NCBI RefSeq assembly: GCF_000719095.1
Contig: NZ_JOEH01000004.1
Span: forward strand, 62,001-126,000
DNA from: Streptacidiphilus jeojiense
GTDB lineage: Bacteria > Actinomycetota > Actinomycetes > Streptomycetales > Streptomycetaceae
DNA length: 64,000 nucleotides
Direction of reading: 5' to 3'
Under the pieces are notes generated by a model. That model had not been told where the DNA came from, did not search any database, and saw nothing but the letters and a program-made list of their open reading frames with translations. Shown piece after piece: positions 36,968-45,181 of this stretch. The translations under genes were made by a program, and so were the position numbers. Position 1 is the stretch's first letter; each line of letters starts with the position of its first letter.

Positions 36968-38557
36968 ATGGAGGAGGACGACGAGGGGCCGCTCACGCCC
37001 CTGGACCAACTGCTGTGCCCGCCGGACGTGGCGATTGAGTCGATGAACAGCCTGGCCGATGAGATGCTTGGCCCCTTGCGTGAACGGGGATCGGGGCACG
37101 GGGGAGCGGCGATGGCGTCGGGCGGTCAGGGCGGTCAGAACGGTCAGGGGGCGAACGGAGTGCAGGGCCGCCCGGTCGGCGGGGTCGCGGGCACCGGGAG
37201 GAGCGGCGGGCGGGCCTATCTCGCCCAGCAGTACACCGAGGTGGCCGAGGACGCCGAGCAGCGCCTGGAGGAACTGCTCGCGCTGGCCGCCGAGCCGTCC
37301 CCGGCCGTGGACTTCGATGCGCTGCGCCGCAGTTACGAGCCCCGGCCGCTGCCCGCCGACGCCGTGGTCGAGCCGCCGCGCTGGGCCGACTACGCACCGG
37401 ACCCGGGCCAGGTCAGCTCCGAGGCGCCAGGACGCCCCCTGCTCAGCGGCCCCTACCAGCAGATCCTGGCCGAGGCCCGGTTGAAGCACCAGCGCGCCCT
37501 GCGCGAGTACCGGCACCAGGAACGGGACCTGCGCGCCCAGGCGGAGCAGGCCCGGCTCGCGCACGAGCAGGAGGAGCAGCAGCGCGCCCGCAGCGTGCGC
37601 GAGTACAACGAGCGCCTGGAGGGCTACCGCAGGTCCTACGAGGAGGGCCACCCCGCCGCCGTCGAATCGGTGCTGGAACGGGCGCTGGCCGCGGCCGGCC
37701 GGCTGCCGGGGCTGGAGGTCCCGGCCCGGGTCAGCTACCGCGAACTGACCCGGACCGCCGTGGTCGACCTGGTACTGCCCGGGCCCGCGGTGGTCCCCGC
37801 CGCGCTGCGGTTCCAGGTGGCGCCGGACGGGGGCGTGGAGGCCGTGCCCCGGCCCCGGAACGAGTGCCTGGCCCGCTACCGCCAGTTGACGGCCCGTCTG
37901 GTGCTGCGCGCACTGGACGCGCTGCTGGCCGCCGACACCGAGTCCCGGCTGGACGGGATCGTCGTCAACGGCCGCGCGGTGACGGCGGAGGCGGGGGAGT
38001 CCTGCCTGGTCAGCGTGGACGCGCGGCGCGAGGACCTGTTCGCCGGATCGCTGCTGCCGGACACCGACGCCGAGGCAGTCGAGCGGCTGTCCGAGCTGAC
38101 CTGCGTGCTCTCCACGGACCCGTTCGCCCCGGTGCCGGTGCCGCCGTTCGCGATCGGCCGTTCCGGACCCCCGGCTCCCGAGGAACTGTCCCCGGGTGAG
38201 TTCACCGCGCTGATCGCCGAACTGTTCGAACAGATGGGACTGGAGGACTGGGAGCTCCAGCTGCGCGGCAGGGACGGGCTGCTGGCCTTCGCCCAGGGGG
38301 ACGGCCGCGGGTTCAGCACCGAGCGGCACGTGGTGTTCGCGGCCCGCCGTCCGATGACGGTGGGGGCCGACGCGGTACGGGACGTGGCCGAGGTGGTCGC
38401 GGACGAGGGAGCCGCGGGCGGCATCTGGGCGACCACCGGCAGCTTCGAGGCGGACGCCGTGGTCGCGGCCGCGGCCTGCCCCGAGCTCAGGCTGATCGAC
38501 GGCGGCGAACTGCGCGCCCTGGTCCGCGCGCATCTCGGCGCTGAGCTGGGCGGTTGA
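36968..38557 (+). CDS. Mrr-like restriction-endonuclease-fold protein, catalytic residues apparently lost
   Basis: A 529-residue protein. Residues about 165-220 form a charged coiled coil (KHQRALREYRHQERDLRAQA and following). A middle domain (225-390, GHPAAVESVLERALAAAG...VSVDARREDLFAG) matches the region found upstream of Mrr domains in streptomycete restriction endonuclease-like proteins. The C-terminal domain (408-525) aligns with the Mrr catalytic fold: SPGEFTALIAELFEQMGL, DGLLAF, HVVFAARRPMTVGADAVRDV and GGIWATTGSF. The usual catalytic G-V-D is LLA here, and the Q-x-K motif is F457-A-A. It is therefore probably a non-cutting DNA-binding or scaffold version. Followed by a small conserved gene at 43 bp. 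Confidence 0.7.
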   Translation: MEEDDEGPLTPLDQLLCPPDVAIESMNSLADEMLGPLRERGSGHGGAAMASGGQGGQNGQGANGVQGRPVGGVAGTGRSGGRAYLAQQYTEVAEDAEQRLEELLALAAEPSPAVDFDALRRSYEPRPLPADAVVEPPRWADYAPDPGQVSSEAPGRPLLSGPYQQILAEARLKHQRALREYRHQERDLRAQAEQARLAHEQEEQQRARSVREYNERLEGYRRSYEEGHPAAVESVLERALAAAGRLPGLEVPARVSYRELTRTAVVDLVLPGPAVVPAALRFQVAPDGGVEAVPRPRNECLARYRQLTARLVLRALDALLAADTESRLDGIVVNGRAVTAEAGESCLVSVDARREDLFAGSLLPDTDAEAVERLSELTCVLSTDPFAPVPVPPFAIGRSGPPAPEELSPGEFTALIAELFEQMGLEDWELQLRGRDGLLAFAQGDGRGFSTERHVVFAARRPMTVGADAVRDVAEVVADEGAAGGIWATTGSFEADAVVAAAACPELRLIDGGELRALVRAHLGAELGG

Positions 38558-38600
38558 CCGTCCTATCGCTCGTCGGCCCGGGGGCTGTCACGCTGTAGCC

Positions 38601-39038
38601 ATGGGCTTCGCTTTTCTGGACCGTTGGCGCACACGGCGTGACCCGGGGACCGCCGGTCCTTCCGGGACGCCCGACCCCGGCACCCTGGACGAGATGCTGT
38701 CCGAGTGCGCGATGCTGCGCGAGCAGGCCTCCGACGCCGGTCTGGTGCTGGACGACTCGGCCGCCTCGCTGCAGGCGCTGGACCAGTTGATGCCCGGATG
38801 GCGGGACGATCCGGACCCGGAGACCTCCGAGGGGCTCGGCCACGACGCCGGCCTGTACCTCGGCACCGTGATCGTCCACAGCATCGACGGCGCCCGCTGG
38901 CAGCAGCTGCCCGACGGCCGACCGGTGGTGGTGCTGGCGAGCGGACGCGAACTGGACGTGGTGGCGATGGGCCAGGGCTGGGCGGCCGAGGGCTCGCCCG
39001 AACTCTCGGCGGTCTACACGGAACTCGACAGCGGCTGA
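38601..39038 (+). CDS. Conserved streptomycete protein of unknown function (DUF6278-like)
   Basis: A 145-residue soluble protein. LDDSAASLQALDQLMPGWRD and NDAGLYLGTV-type sequence (here GHDAGLYLGTVIVHSIDGA) recur in a family of small Streptomyces proteins that I recall as DUF6278; the domain number is from memory. No enzymatic motif, signal peptide or membrane segment is visible. The frame begins with an ATG 43 bp after the Mrr-like gene and may be cotranscribed with it. Confidence 0.68.
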   Translation: MGFAFLDRWRTRRDPGTAGPSGTPDPGTLDEMLSECAMLREQASDAGLVLDDSAASLQALDQLMPGWRDDPDPETSEGLGHDAGLYLGTVIVHSIDGARWQQLPDGRPVVVLASGRELDVVAMGQGWAAEGSPELSAVYTELDSG

Positions 39039-39069
39039 GCGCGGCTGGGCCGGCCGGGACCCCTCCCGG

Positions 39070-40008
39070 CTACCGGCCGCTGCGCACCGACACCGCGCAG
39101 GCCACCTGGACCGGGGAGCCCGGGTTGTGCACCGTGATGTACGCCGTGGTGCCGTTCGGGCAGTCGACGTTGCGGGCGACCAGCCCGATGACCCGGTAGT
39201 CGGGCCGGTCGGCTCCGGTGGCGTCGCAGGCGGTCTCCCGCAGGGTGCCGCCGCCGGTGTCCTCCATGCAGTCGCCGACGACGATCCCGAAGCCGCCCCC
39301 GCCGCCCGGGTCCCCGGGATGCGGTGCGTGCAGGTTGCGCAGACAGGCGACACCGGTGACCTGGCCCTTCGAGCCGGTGGTCGCCGCGGCGTCGGTGCCG
39401 ATGCTGGTGATCTGCAGGGCGAAGTCGGTGCCGCTCGGGCAGGAGGTGGCGGGCGTTCCCGCGGCCTGCCGCCGGATCACGACGGCGGACGCGGCACTGC
39501 TGCCGCAGTCGACCTGGCTGTAGGAGGCGCCCGCGGACCCGGTGACGGTCGCGACGCAGGCGCCGACCGGAAGGAAGGCGGCGGGGGCCGCCGAGGTCGC
39601 GGAATCCGCACCGGACCGGGCGGCGGCGGAGGCGCTGGTGGCGGCGTCGCTGAGCCGGGTGCCCCGGGAGACGGTGGCTGCGGACCGGCCGGTTGAGGCG
39701 CCAGGGGACGGACGTGCGCCGGCGGTGCGCTGCCCGGAGGCCGCGCCTGAGGCCGACGCGCGCCTGCCGGAACCGGAACGCGCCGCGCCGGGCCGGTCGG
39801 AGCCGGTCGACGGTCCCTGCGGTACCAGGCTCACCTCGACCCGGGACGAACCCGCCCCGGTGCCGCCGACGTGTCCGACCGCGCAGCCGGCGCCCAGCGT
39901 CAGCACCGCCATGGCCAGGCCCAGCAGCAGACCGGGTGTCAGCAACCGTGCCCCTGCCCGTCCCTGCCGCCGTCCCCGCCCTGCTCCCCCTGGCGCAACC
40001 CCGACCAT
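39070..40008 (-). CDS. Putative secreted lipoprotein, actinobacterial, unknown function
   Basis: A 312-residue exported protein. A basic N-terminus, a hydrophobic stretch (LLTPGLLLGLAMAVLTLGAGC) and a lipobox-like LTLGAGC suggest a lipid anchor. An Ala/Ser/Gly-rich linker covers about 50-145. The C-terminal half has six or more cysteines in segments such as VGACVATVTGS, ATSCPSGTDFALQITSIG, GDCMEDTGG and RNVDCPNGTTAYITV, suggesting disulphide-stabilised repeats. The ATG at 40008 has a GGGGGG-type site upstream and begins just before the signal peptide; earlier codons are non-homologous. Function unknown. Confidence 0.68.
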   Translation of the reverse strand: MVGVAPGGAGRGRRQGRAGARLLTPGLLLGLAMAVLTLGAGCAVGHVGGTGAGSSRVEVSLVPQGPSTGSDRPGAARSGSGRRASASGAASGQRTAGARPSPGASTGRSAATVSRGTRLSDAATSASAAARSGADSATSAAPAAFLPVGACVATVTGSAGASYSQVDCGSSAASAVVIRRQAAGTPATSCPSGTDFALQITSIGTDAAATTGSKGQVTGVACLRNLHAPHPGDPGGGGGFGIVVGDCMEDTGGGTLRETACDATGADRPDYRVIGLVARNVDCPNGTTAYITVHNPGSPVQVACAVSVRSGR

Positions 40009-40393
40009 GGCCCCCGCCCCCCTGCGGTTGATGCCCCCCGACAGCGTACGCAGCACCGTACGGTCCGGTAAGTACGTCGGCGGTGACCCGTCCGGCGCAG
40101 TTCGGGGCGCGCGGGAGTGCGGGGTCGCGCACGATTGCGGTGAGGGCGCGGGTTGGGCCACTCCCGAGGGCGGCGGCGACTGGGCAGGGCGCCGCCGCCC
40201 TCCCGCTCGTGCGGACGCCTCCCGCTCGTGCGGACGCAGCTGAGGACACCGGCCGGGTCGCGGGTGCGGGCGCACTCCCGGGGCCAGGTACGATCCTACT
40301 AACGATAAGCATTATCATTACCGCTTGCTGGGAACGACGCACGGGACCACCCGCTTGCGCGCAGCGGGACGCGATGAGAGCGAGCGTGCGGGA
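40009..40393. other. 385-bp divergent region with tandem duplication and metalloregulator box
   Basis: No gene is supported here. It contains a perfect 19-bp tandem duplication (CTCCCGCTCGTGCGGACGC at 40200-40218 and 40219-40237) and, further on, a conspicuously AT-rich inverted repeat at 40300-40320 upstream of the ZIP transporter gene. Confidence 0.6.
40300..40320. promoter_or_regulatory. Fur/Zur-family operator upstream of the ZIP transporter
   Basis: A 9-3-9 inverted repeat: left arm TAACGATAA (40300-40308), spacer GCA, right arm TTATCATTA (40312-40320), with 8 of 9 positions symmetric. Its AT-richness and GATAA-GCA-TTATC core resemble Fur-superfamily (Fur/Zur/Nur) boxes. It lies 73 bp before the ZIP gene start. 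Confidence 0.62.
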
Positions 40394-41188
40394 ATGCCGG
40401 TTCTGGTGGCCGCTGGGGCCTTCCTGATGACCTTGGTGGGCGGCCTGGTGGCCGGGAAGGTCGGCGACAAGCGCCATCTGGTGCTGGGCCTCGCGGCCGG
40501 ACTGATGCTCGGGGTGGTCGGGTTCGACCTCCTTCCGGAGGCGCTGGACGCGGCGCCGAGCCACCTGTGGGGCGTTCCGCAGGGACTGCTGATGTTCGTG
40601 CTGGGCTTCCTGGTGCTGCACGTGGTGGAGCGTTCGGTGGCGATCCACCGGGCCCACGAGGCCGAGTACGCGGCACACCAGCACGGGCACCAGCACGGAA
40701 CGGCACCGGCGCCGGCGCCCTCCGACTTCACCGGGCACAGCCACGGCCGGAGCGAGAAGCTGGGACTCGCCGCTGCCTCCGCGCTGTGCCTGCACAGCGT
40801 GATGGACGGGTTCGCGATCGGCGCGGCCTTCCAGGTCGGCGACTCCTTCGGGACCGTGGTCGCGATCGCGGTGATCGCCCACGACTTCGCCGACGGCTTC
40901 AACACGTACACCATCACCAGGCTCTACGGGAACGACCGGCGCCGTGCGCTGATCCTGCTGGGCTGTGACGCGGTGGCCCCGGTACTGGGCGCGGGGATCA
41001 CCCTGCTGTTCACCATCCCGGAGCATGTCGTCGGCCTCTACCTGGGCTTCTTCTCCGGCTTCCTGATGTACCTGGCGACCTCGGACATCCTCCCCGAGGC
41101 GCACAGCCCGCACCCCTCCCGCTCCACCCTGCTCTGCACCATCGCCGGCGCCGGCTTCATGTGGCTGGTCATCGGCCTGGCCAACTAG
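40394..41188 (+). CDS. ZIP-family divalent metal transporter
   Basis: A 264-residue membrane protein with about eight helices. The variable loop after helix 3 is histidine-rich (AHQHGHQHG). The metal path motifs LCLHSVMDGFAIGAAF and VIAHDFADGFNTYTI match helices 4 and 5 of ZIP transporters (H-S/N-x-x-D-G and H-D/E-x-x-D). The likely role is uptake of zinc or a related metal, though orientation and metal cannot be fixed from sequence. The ATG at 40394 starts the first helix. The Fur/Zur-type box upstream suggests repression by metal sufficiency. Its last bases overlap the convergent LysR gene by 4 bp. Confidence 0.87.
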   Translation: MPVLVAAGAFLMTLVGGLVAGKVGDKRHLVLGLAAGLMLGVVGFDLLPEALDAAPSHLWGVPQGLLMFVLGFLVLHVVERSVAIHRAHEAEYAAHQHGHQHGTAPAPAPSDFTGHSHGRSEKLGLAAASALCLHSVMDGFAIGAAFQVGDSFGTVVAIAVIAHDFADGFNTYTITRLYGNDRRRALILLGCDAVAPVLGAGITLLFTIPEHVVGLYLGFFSGFLMYLATSDILPEAHSPHPSRSTLLCTIAGAGFMWLVIGLAN

Positions 41189-42165
41189 CGGGAGCGGGGC
41201 GCCGCCTCCGGCACCGGCTCGCACGCCGGCTCCGATGCTGGCTCGGACGCCGGTTCGGGGGCCGAGACCCGCTGCGGCCAGTGCTCCTTGAGAGTGTCCA
41301 GGGCCGCGGCGATGGCAGGACGCCGGGAGGCGTGCTGCCGCCAGAGCGCGAACACCCGGCGGCTGGGCGCGGGGTGCACCGGTCGCGCCACCACCGAGCC
41401 CGGCAGCGTCCCGCGGCCCAGCCGGGGGACCAGGCCCAGGCCGAGGCCCGCCGCGATCAGCGCGATCTGGGTCTCGAACTCGCCGACGTGGTAGCGGATG
41501 TCCGGTTCCTGCCCGGCCTCGCGCATGGTCCGCACCAGCCAGTCGTGGCAGATGTTGCCGGCCGGCACGCTCACCCAGGGGCGCCCCGCCATGGCCTCCA
41601 CCGGCAGTACCGGCAGCGCGGCCAGCGGGTCGTCGGCCGGGAGCAGCACATCCACCGGGTCCTCGCCCAGCGGCATCCTGGCCACCCCCTCCGGCACCCC
41701 GAGCGGGGTGTTGGGCCAGTCCTGAACCACCGCCAGGTCGATCTCGCCGCGGGCGACCAGGTCGGCCATCAGATAGGGGTCGCTCTCCAGCAGGCTGAGC
41801 TCCAGCTCCGGATGGCGGGTCGCGAGGTCGGCGAGCACGCCGGGGAGCAGGCCGCGGGCCGCGGTGGCGAAGGCCGCCATCGACAGCCGCCCGGAGACCC
41901 GGCCCCGGCGCTGCTCCAGCGAGACCTCGGCCTGCTCCACCAGGGCCAGCACCTGGCGGGCGGCGCCGACCAGCTCCTGGGCCGCGTCGGTGAGCACCAC
42001 GCCCCGGCCGCGCTTCTCCAGCAGTTCGGTCCTGGTCTCCCGCTCCAGCTTGGTGATCTGCTGGGACACCGCGGAGGGGGTGTAGCCGAGGGCGGCCGCG
42101 GCCGCGCCGACCGAGCCGTGCACCGCGACCGCGTGCAGCGCCCGCAGGCGCCCGAGATCCATCAT
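41185..42165 (-). CDS. LysR-family regulator
   Basis: A 326-residue LysR-type regulator. The N-terminal HTH LRALHAVAVHGSVGAAAAALGYTPSAVSQQITKLE is canonical (about 6-40), and the effector domain includes LSMAAFATAARGLLPGVLADL and ALIAAGLGLGLVPRLG. The C-terminus carries an EPASEPASEPACEPVPEA repeat of low complexity. The ATG at 42165 is used; the next codon is also ATG. Convergent with the ZIP gene and cooriented with the downstream-encoded protease gene upstream of it. It may control the EamA transporter at 43231, a common LysR partner, but the two are not adjacent. Confidence 0.88.
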   Translation of the reverse strand: MMDLGRLRALHAVAVHGSVGAAAAALGYTPSAVSQQITKLERETRTELLEKRGRGVVLTDAAQELVGAARQVLALVEQAEVSLEQRRGRVSGRLSMAAFATAARGLLPGVLADLATRHPELELSLLESDPYLMADLVARGEIDLAVVQDWPNTPLGVPEGVARMPLGEDPVDVLLPADDPLAALPVLPVEAMAGRPWVSVPAGNICHDWLVRTMREAGQEPDIRYHVGEFETQIALIAAGLGLGLVPRLGRGTLPGSVVARPVHPAPSRRVFALWRQHASRRPAIAAALDTLKEHWPQRVSAPEPASEPASEPACEPVPEAAPRSR

Positions 42166-42249
42166 GCGGACGAGCCTATGCGCATCGGCCTCGTGCCGGT
42201 CCCGTGTGCCGCCCCCGTGCGGCGCCCCGTGCGGCGGACCTGCAGCCGG

Positions 42250-43080
42250 TCAGCCCTGGAGCACCGCGGCCCGGTAGACGGCGGCGATGGCCGCGCCGAA
42301 GTAGGGCGAGTAGGAGATGTCGTCGGTCAGGCCGCCCGCCTGGTAGCCGCCGATGACGCCGACCACGGTGCCGCGCCCCGCTCCGGTCGGTCCGACCCCG
42401 GTCAGCAGCGGGCTGCCGCTGGTGCCTCCCGGCAGGCCGGGGCAGTCGAACTCCAGCTGGGTGGCGCTGCGGGCCCGCAGCCCGTTCCCGCAGTACACCG
42501 GGCGCTGGGTGCGGCGGGGATAGCCCACCGCCACCGCGCCGGCGGTGCGCGGGGTGCCGAAGCCGACGGCCTCCGAGCCGACTGCGTCCTGGACCCGCCG
42601 GCCGCCGGCCCCCGCTCCCGGACGGGTCGTCAGGAAGGCCACGTCGTAGTCCGGGTCGCCCTGCCTGGACCACCGGACGTCCGTGGTGACCCGGCTCACC
42701 GACCACTGCCCGTAGGGCTGGATCCCGTCGTGGTAGCCGGGGACGAAGACCATGCCGTTCCTGGCCTTGCCGGTGCCGGGGGCCACCGCGCAGTGGGCCG
42801 CCGTGACCAGCAGGTCGTGCCCGGGGCTGTCGACGACCGAGGCCGTGCAGTAGTGCCCGCCCAGGGTGCCTCCGGCGGAGTTGAACAGGGCGCCCACCCG
42901 GGGCACTCCGGCGAAGGCCACGGAAGCGGGCAGCAGGGAGGCGGGTCGTGCCGAGGCGGGCCGTGCGGAGGCGGGTAGCGCCGAGGCCGCGGCCGGGGCG
43001 GGGGCCGCAAGGGTGGTGGCCGCTATGGCGGCGGCGAGTACACCGAGCAGGGGCGCGAGCGCGGGGAAACGATGCGTCAT
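42250..43080 (-). CDS. Secreted trypsin-like serine protease
   Basis: A 276-residue exported protease. A signal peptide (LLGVLAAAIAATTLAAPAPAAASA) is followed by an Ala/Pro/Arg propeptide-like segment. The catalytic triad is visible: His in TAAHC, Asp in DPDYDVAFLTT, Ser in GTSGSPLL. Cysteines CTASV/TAAHC and CGNGL/FDCPG likely form disulphides. The GGTSGSPLL context and lack of a deep specificity motif resemble V8/glutamyl-endopeptidase-like trypsin homologues of streptomycetes. Cleavage specificity is unknown. Divergent from the EamA transporter gene across a 150-bp region. Confidence 0.88.
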   Translation of the reverse strand: MTHRFPALAPLLGVLAAAIAATTLAAPAPAAASALPASARPASARPASLLPASVAFAGVPRVGALFNSAGGTLGGHYCTASVVDSPGHDLLVTAAHCAVAPGTGKARNGMVFVPGYHDGIQPYGQWSVSRVTTDVRWSRQGDPDYDVAFLTTRPGAGAGGRRVQDAVGSEAVGFGTPRTAGAVAVGYPRRTQRPVYCGNGLRARSATQLEFDCPGLPGGTSGSPLLTGVGPTGAGRGTVVGVIGGYQAGGLTDDISYSPYFGAAIAAVYRAAVLQG

Positions 43081-43157
43081 ATGACCGTATTGTTCTGACA
43101 GCTGCAGCGGGCCGCCACCGTCGGAGCGCAGCCGGGTGACGGGGCATCAGCCAATCG

Positions 43158-43184
43158 TTCAGCACTGCTAATGGGATCGCTGAA
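43158..43184. promoter_or_regulatory. Possible LysR-type operator before the EamA gene
   Basis: TTCAGC (43158-43163) and GCTGAA (43179-43184) form a 6-bp inverted repeat with a 15-bp spacer, in an AT-richer patch 47 bp upstream of the EamA start. A wider pair ATCGTT/AACGAT (43154 and 43204) encloses it. LysR proteins often bind such sites. Confidence 0.38.
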
Positions 43185-43230
43185 GAACTATTCGCTGGTG
43201 CTCAACGATCCCCGGGGTCAGGATCGGTCC

Positions 43231-44226
43231 ATGCCTCCCCGTCATCTCGCCCTGGCCGTCGCCGTCGCAGCCGTGTGGGGCGTCAACTTCGTGGTCATCG
43301 ACATCGGCCTGGCGCACTTCCCGCCGCTGCTGTTCTCCGCGCTGCGGTTCACCGTGGCGGCCGTGCCCGCGGTCTTCTTCGTCGGTCGGCCCCGGGTGCC
43401 GTGGCGCTGGGTGCTGGCGGTCGGGGTGGTGCTCGGGGTGGTGAAGTTCGGGCTGCTGTTCATCGGGATGCACGCCGGGATGCCGGCCGGGCTCAGCTCG
43501 CTGGTGCTGCAGAGCCAGGCGGTCTTCACCGCCGCCTTCGCCGCACTGCTGCTGGGTGAACGGCCGGGCCGCCGGCGGCTGGTCGGTCTCGGCGTCGGGG
43601 TGGCCGGCATCGTGCTCGCCGCCTTCGACCAGGGCTCCGCGGGCGGCGGCTCCGGGCCGATGCGGGCCTTCGCCCTGGTGGTGGCCGCCGCGGTGGCCTG
43701 GGGGCTGTCCAATGTGCTCACCCGCAAGGCCGCGCCGCCGGACCTGTTCCGCTGGATGGTCTGGGTCAGCGTGGTGCCGCCGCTCCCGCTGCTGGGCCTG
43801 TCGCTGCTGTTCGAGGGCCGCGCGGCGGACCTCGCCGCGCTGCGCTCGCTGAGCCCGGGCGGAGTGGGTGCGCTGCTCTACGTGGCTTGGGGCGCCACCC
43901 TGTTCGGCTTCGGCGCCTGGGGCTATCTGATGCGGCATCACGAGGCGACCGTGGTGGCGCCGTTCTCGCTGCTGGTGCCGGTCTTCGGGATGTCCTCGTC
44001 CTGGCTGCTGCTCGGCGAGCCGGTCACCCCGGTGGCGGGCGCTGCGGCGCTGCTGGTCATCGCCGGTATCGGGCTGTCCTCGGTCACGCCCGGCCGGTTC
44101 CGCCGGGCCCGGACTGCGGCTGCGACTGCGGGTGCGGATGCGGATGTGCATGCGGGTGCGCCTGCTCGTACGCCTCGTCCGTCAGTCGCAGCAGCCGCAG
44201 CAGCGCGGTCCGGTCGTCCGGACTGA
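43231..44226 (+). CDS. EamA/DMT-family transporter
   Basis: A 331-residue membrane protein with ten hydrophobic segments in two EamA repeats. VAAVWGVNFVVIDIGL opens the first repeat and VAAAVAWGLSNVLTRKA opens the second. Family members export amino acids or other small metabolites. The ATG at 43231 has AGGA 9 bp upstream; codons before it are not membrane-like. The final 40 residues are Ala/Arg low complexity and overlap the convergent MarR gene by 143 bp, so the functional C-terminus is probably the last helix. Confidence 0.86.
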   Translation: MPPRHLALAVAVAAVWGVNFVVIDIGLAHFPPLLFSALRFTVAAVPAVFFVGRPRVPWRWVLAVGVVLGVVKFGLLFIGMHAGMPAGLSSLVLQSQAVFTAAFAALLLGERPGRRRLVGLGVGVAGIVLAAFDQGSAGGGSGPMRAFALVVAAAVAWGLSNVLTRKAAPPDLFRWMVWVSVVPPLPLLGLSLLFEGRAADLAALRSLSPGGVGALLYVAWGATLFGFGAWGYLMRHHEATVVAPFSLLVPVFGMSSSWLLLGEPVTPVAGAAALLVIAGIGLSSVTPGRFRRARTAAATAGADADVHAGAPARTPRPSVAAAAAARSGRPD

Positions 44227-44614
44227 TCGGTTCGAAGTACTCGCGGGCGACCTCCCGGCGGACCTCGCCGATCCGGGCGACCATCCGCTCGCCCTCCTCG
44301 GTCAGCTGCAGCAGGATCGCCCGCCGGTCGTCGGGGTCCTGCACCCGGCCGACCAGGCCCGCCGTCTCCAGCGCGTCCACCACGGTGGTGACCGAGCGGG
44401 GCGCGATGTGCAGCCGCTCGGCCAGCTGGTTCAGCCGGATCATCTGGCCGCCGCGCTGGGCGCCCCGCGCCAGTACGTCCAGGGCGCGCCCCTGTGAGGG
44501 GGTGATGCCGAAGGGCGCCAGCCGGTTGAAGGTGCCCCGCCTGATCCGCTTGGCCGCGCGCATGACGGCGTCCGCGAGGTCGACCTCGGCGGGTACGGGG
44601 TTCGGGGCGGCCAC
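44084..44614 (-). CDS. MarR-family regulator with histidine-rich tail
   Basis: A 176-residue winged-helix regulator. GITPSQGRALDVLARGAQRGGQMIRLNQLAERLHIAPRSV covers the HTH, and VVDALETAGLVGRVQDPDDRRAILLQLTEEG is the wing with the conserved D-x-R-R. The last 25 residues contain HPHAHPHPHPQSQPQSG, an unusual His/Pro tail that could bind metal. The GTG at 44614 has AGGAG at 5 bp; an in-frame ATG further upstream would precede any ribosome binding site. The tail-coding part overlaps the convergent EamA gene. Confidence 0.85.
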   Translation of the reverse strand: MAAPNPVPAEVDLADAVMRAAKRIRRGTFNRLAPFGITPSQGRALDVLARGAQRGGQMIRLNQLAERLHIAPRSVTTVVDALETAGLVGRVQDPDDRRAILLQLTEEGERMVARIGEVRREVAREYFEPISPDDRTALLRLLRLTDEAYEQAHPHAHPHPHPQSQPQSGPGGTGRA

Positions 44615-44681
44615 GGGGTCTCCTGCGGGTCCTGGCGATATTGCAGAGCTTGGCTCATATTTTCCGTAAGGGCAGCCTGAG

Positions 44682-45137
44682 TCAACCCAGCGCCAGCTTG
44701 AAGCCCAGATGTGAGGCGGTGAAGCCCAGCCGCTCGTAGAAGCGGTGCGCATCGACCCGGCTGGTGTCGGAGGTCAGCTGGACCAGGCTCGCGCCCAGTC
44801 GCCGGGACTCCTCGACGGCGTGCTCCATCAGCCGGGTGCCCAGCCCCAGGCCCCGCTCGGTGGAGCGGACCCGCACCGCTTCGATCACGGTACGGGTCGC
44901 ACCCGCGCGGGAGAGGCCGGGGATCACCGTCAGCTGCAGCGTCCCGACGACCTCGCCCCCGCGTTCGGCGACCAGCAGATGCTGGTTGGGGTCGGCCGCG
45001 AGCCGGTCGAAGGCGGCCAGATACGGCGTCAGGTCGTCGGGGGTCTCCCGGCCCGCGCCCAGCGGGTCGGCGGCGAGCAGCGCCACGATCGCCGGGACGT
45101 CCCCGACCACGGCCGGCCTGAAGAGATGATCCGTCAT
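44682..45137 (-). CDS. GNAT-family N-acetyltransferase
   Basis: A 151-residue single-domain GNAT. VIEAVRVRSTERGLGLGTRLMEHAVEES is motif A with the acetyl-CoA loop RGLGLGT, and AHRFYERLGFTASHLGFKL is the closing motif B. The arrangement AGATRTVIEAVRV resembles the PhnO/YhbS-like branch that acetylates small amines. The ATG at 45137 begins FRPAVVGDVPAIVALLA, the usual first strand and helix. It lies 44 bp from the glutathione peroxidase stop on the same strand. Confidence 0.87.
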   Translation of the reverse strand: MTDHLFRPAVVGDVPAIVALLAADPLGAGRETPDDLTPYLAAFDRLAADPNQHLLVAERGGEVVGTLQLTVIPGLSRAGATRTVIEAVRVRSTERGLGLGTRLMEHAVEESRRLGASLVQLTSDTSRVDAHRFYERLGFTASHLGFKLALG

Positions 45138-45181
45138 GATCACCAGCTTAGGCCGGGCCCGGGCCGGGGCACCGCAAGGGG

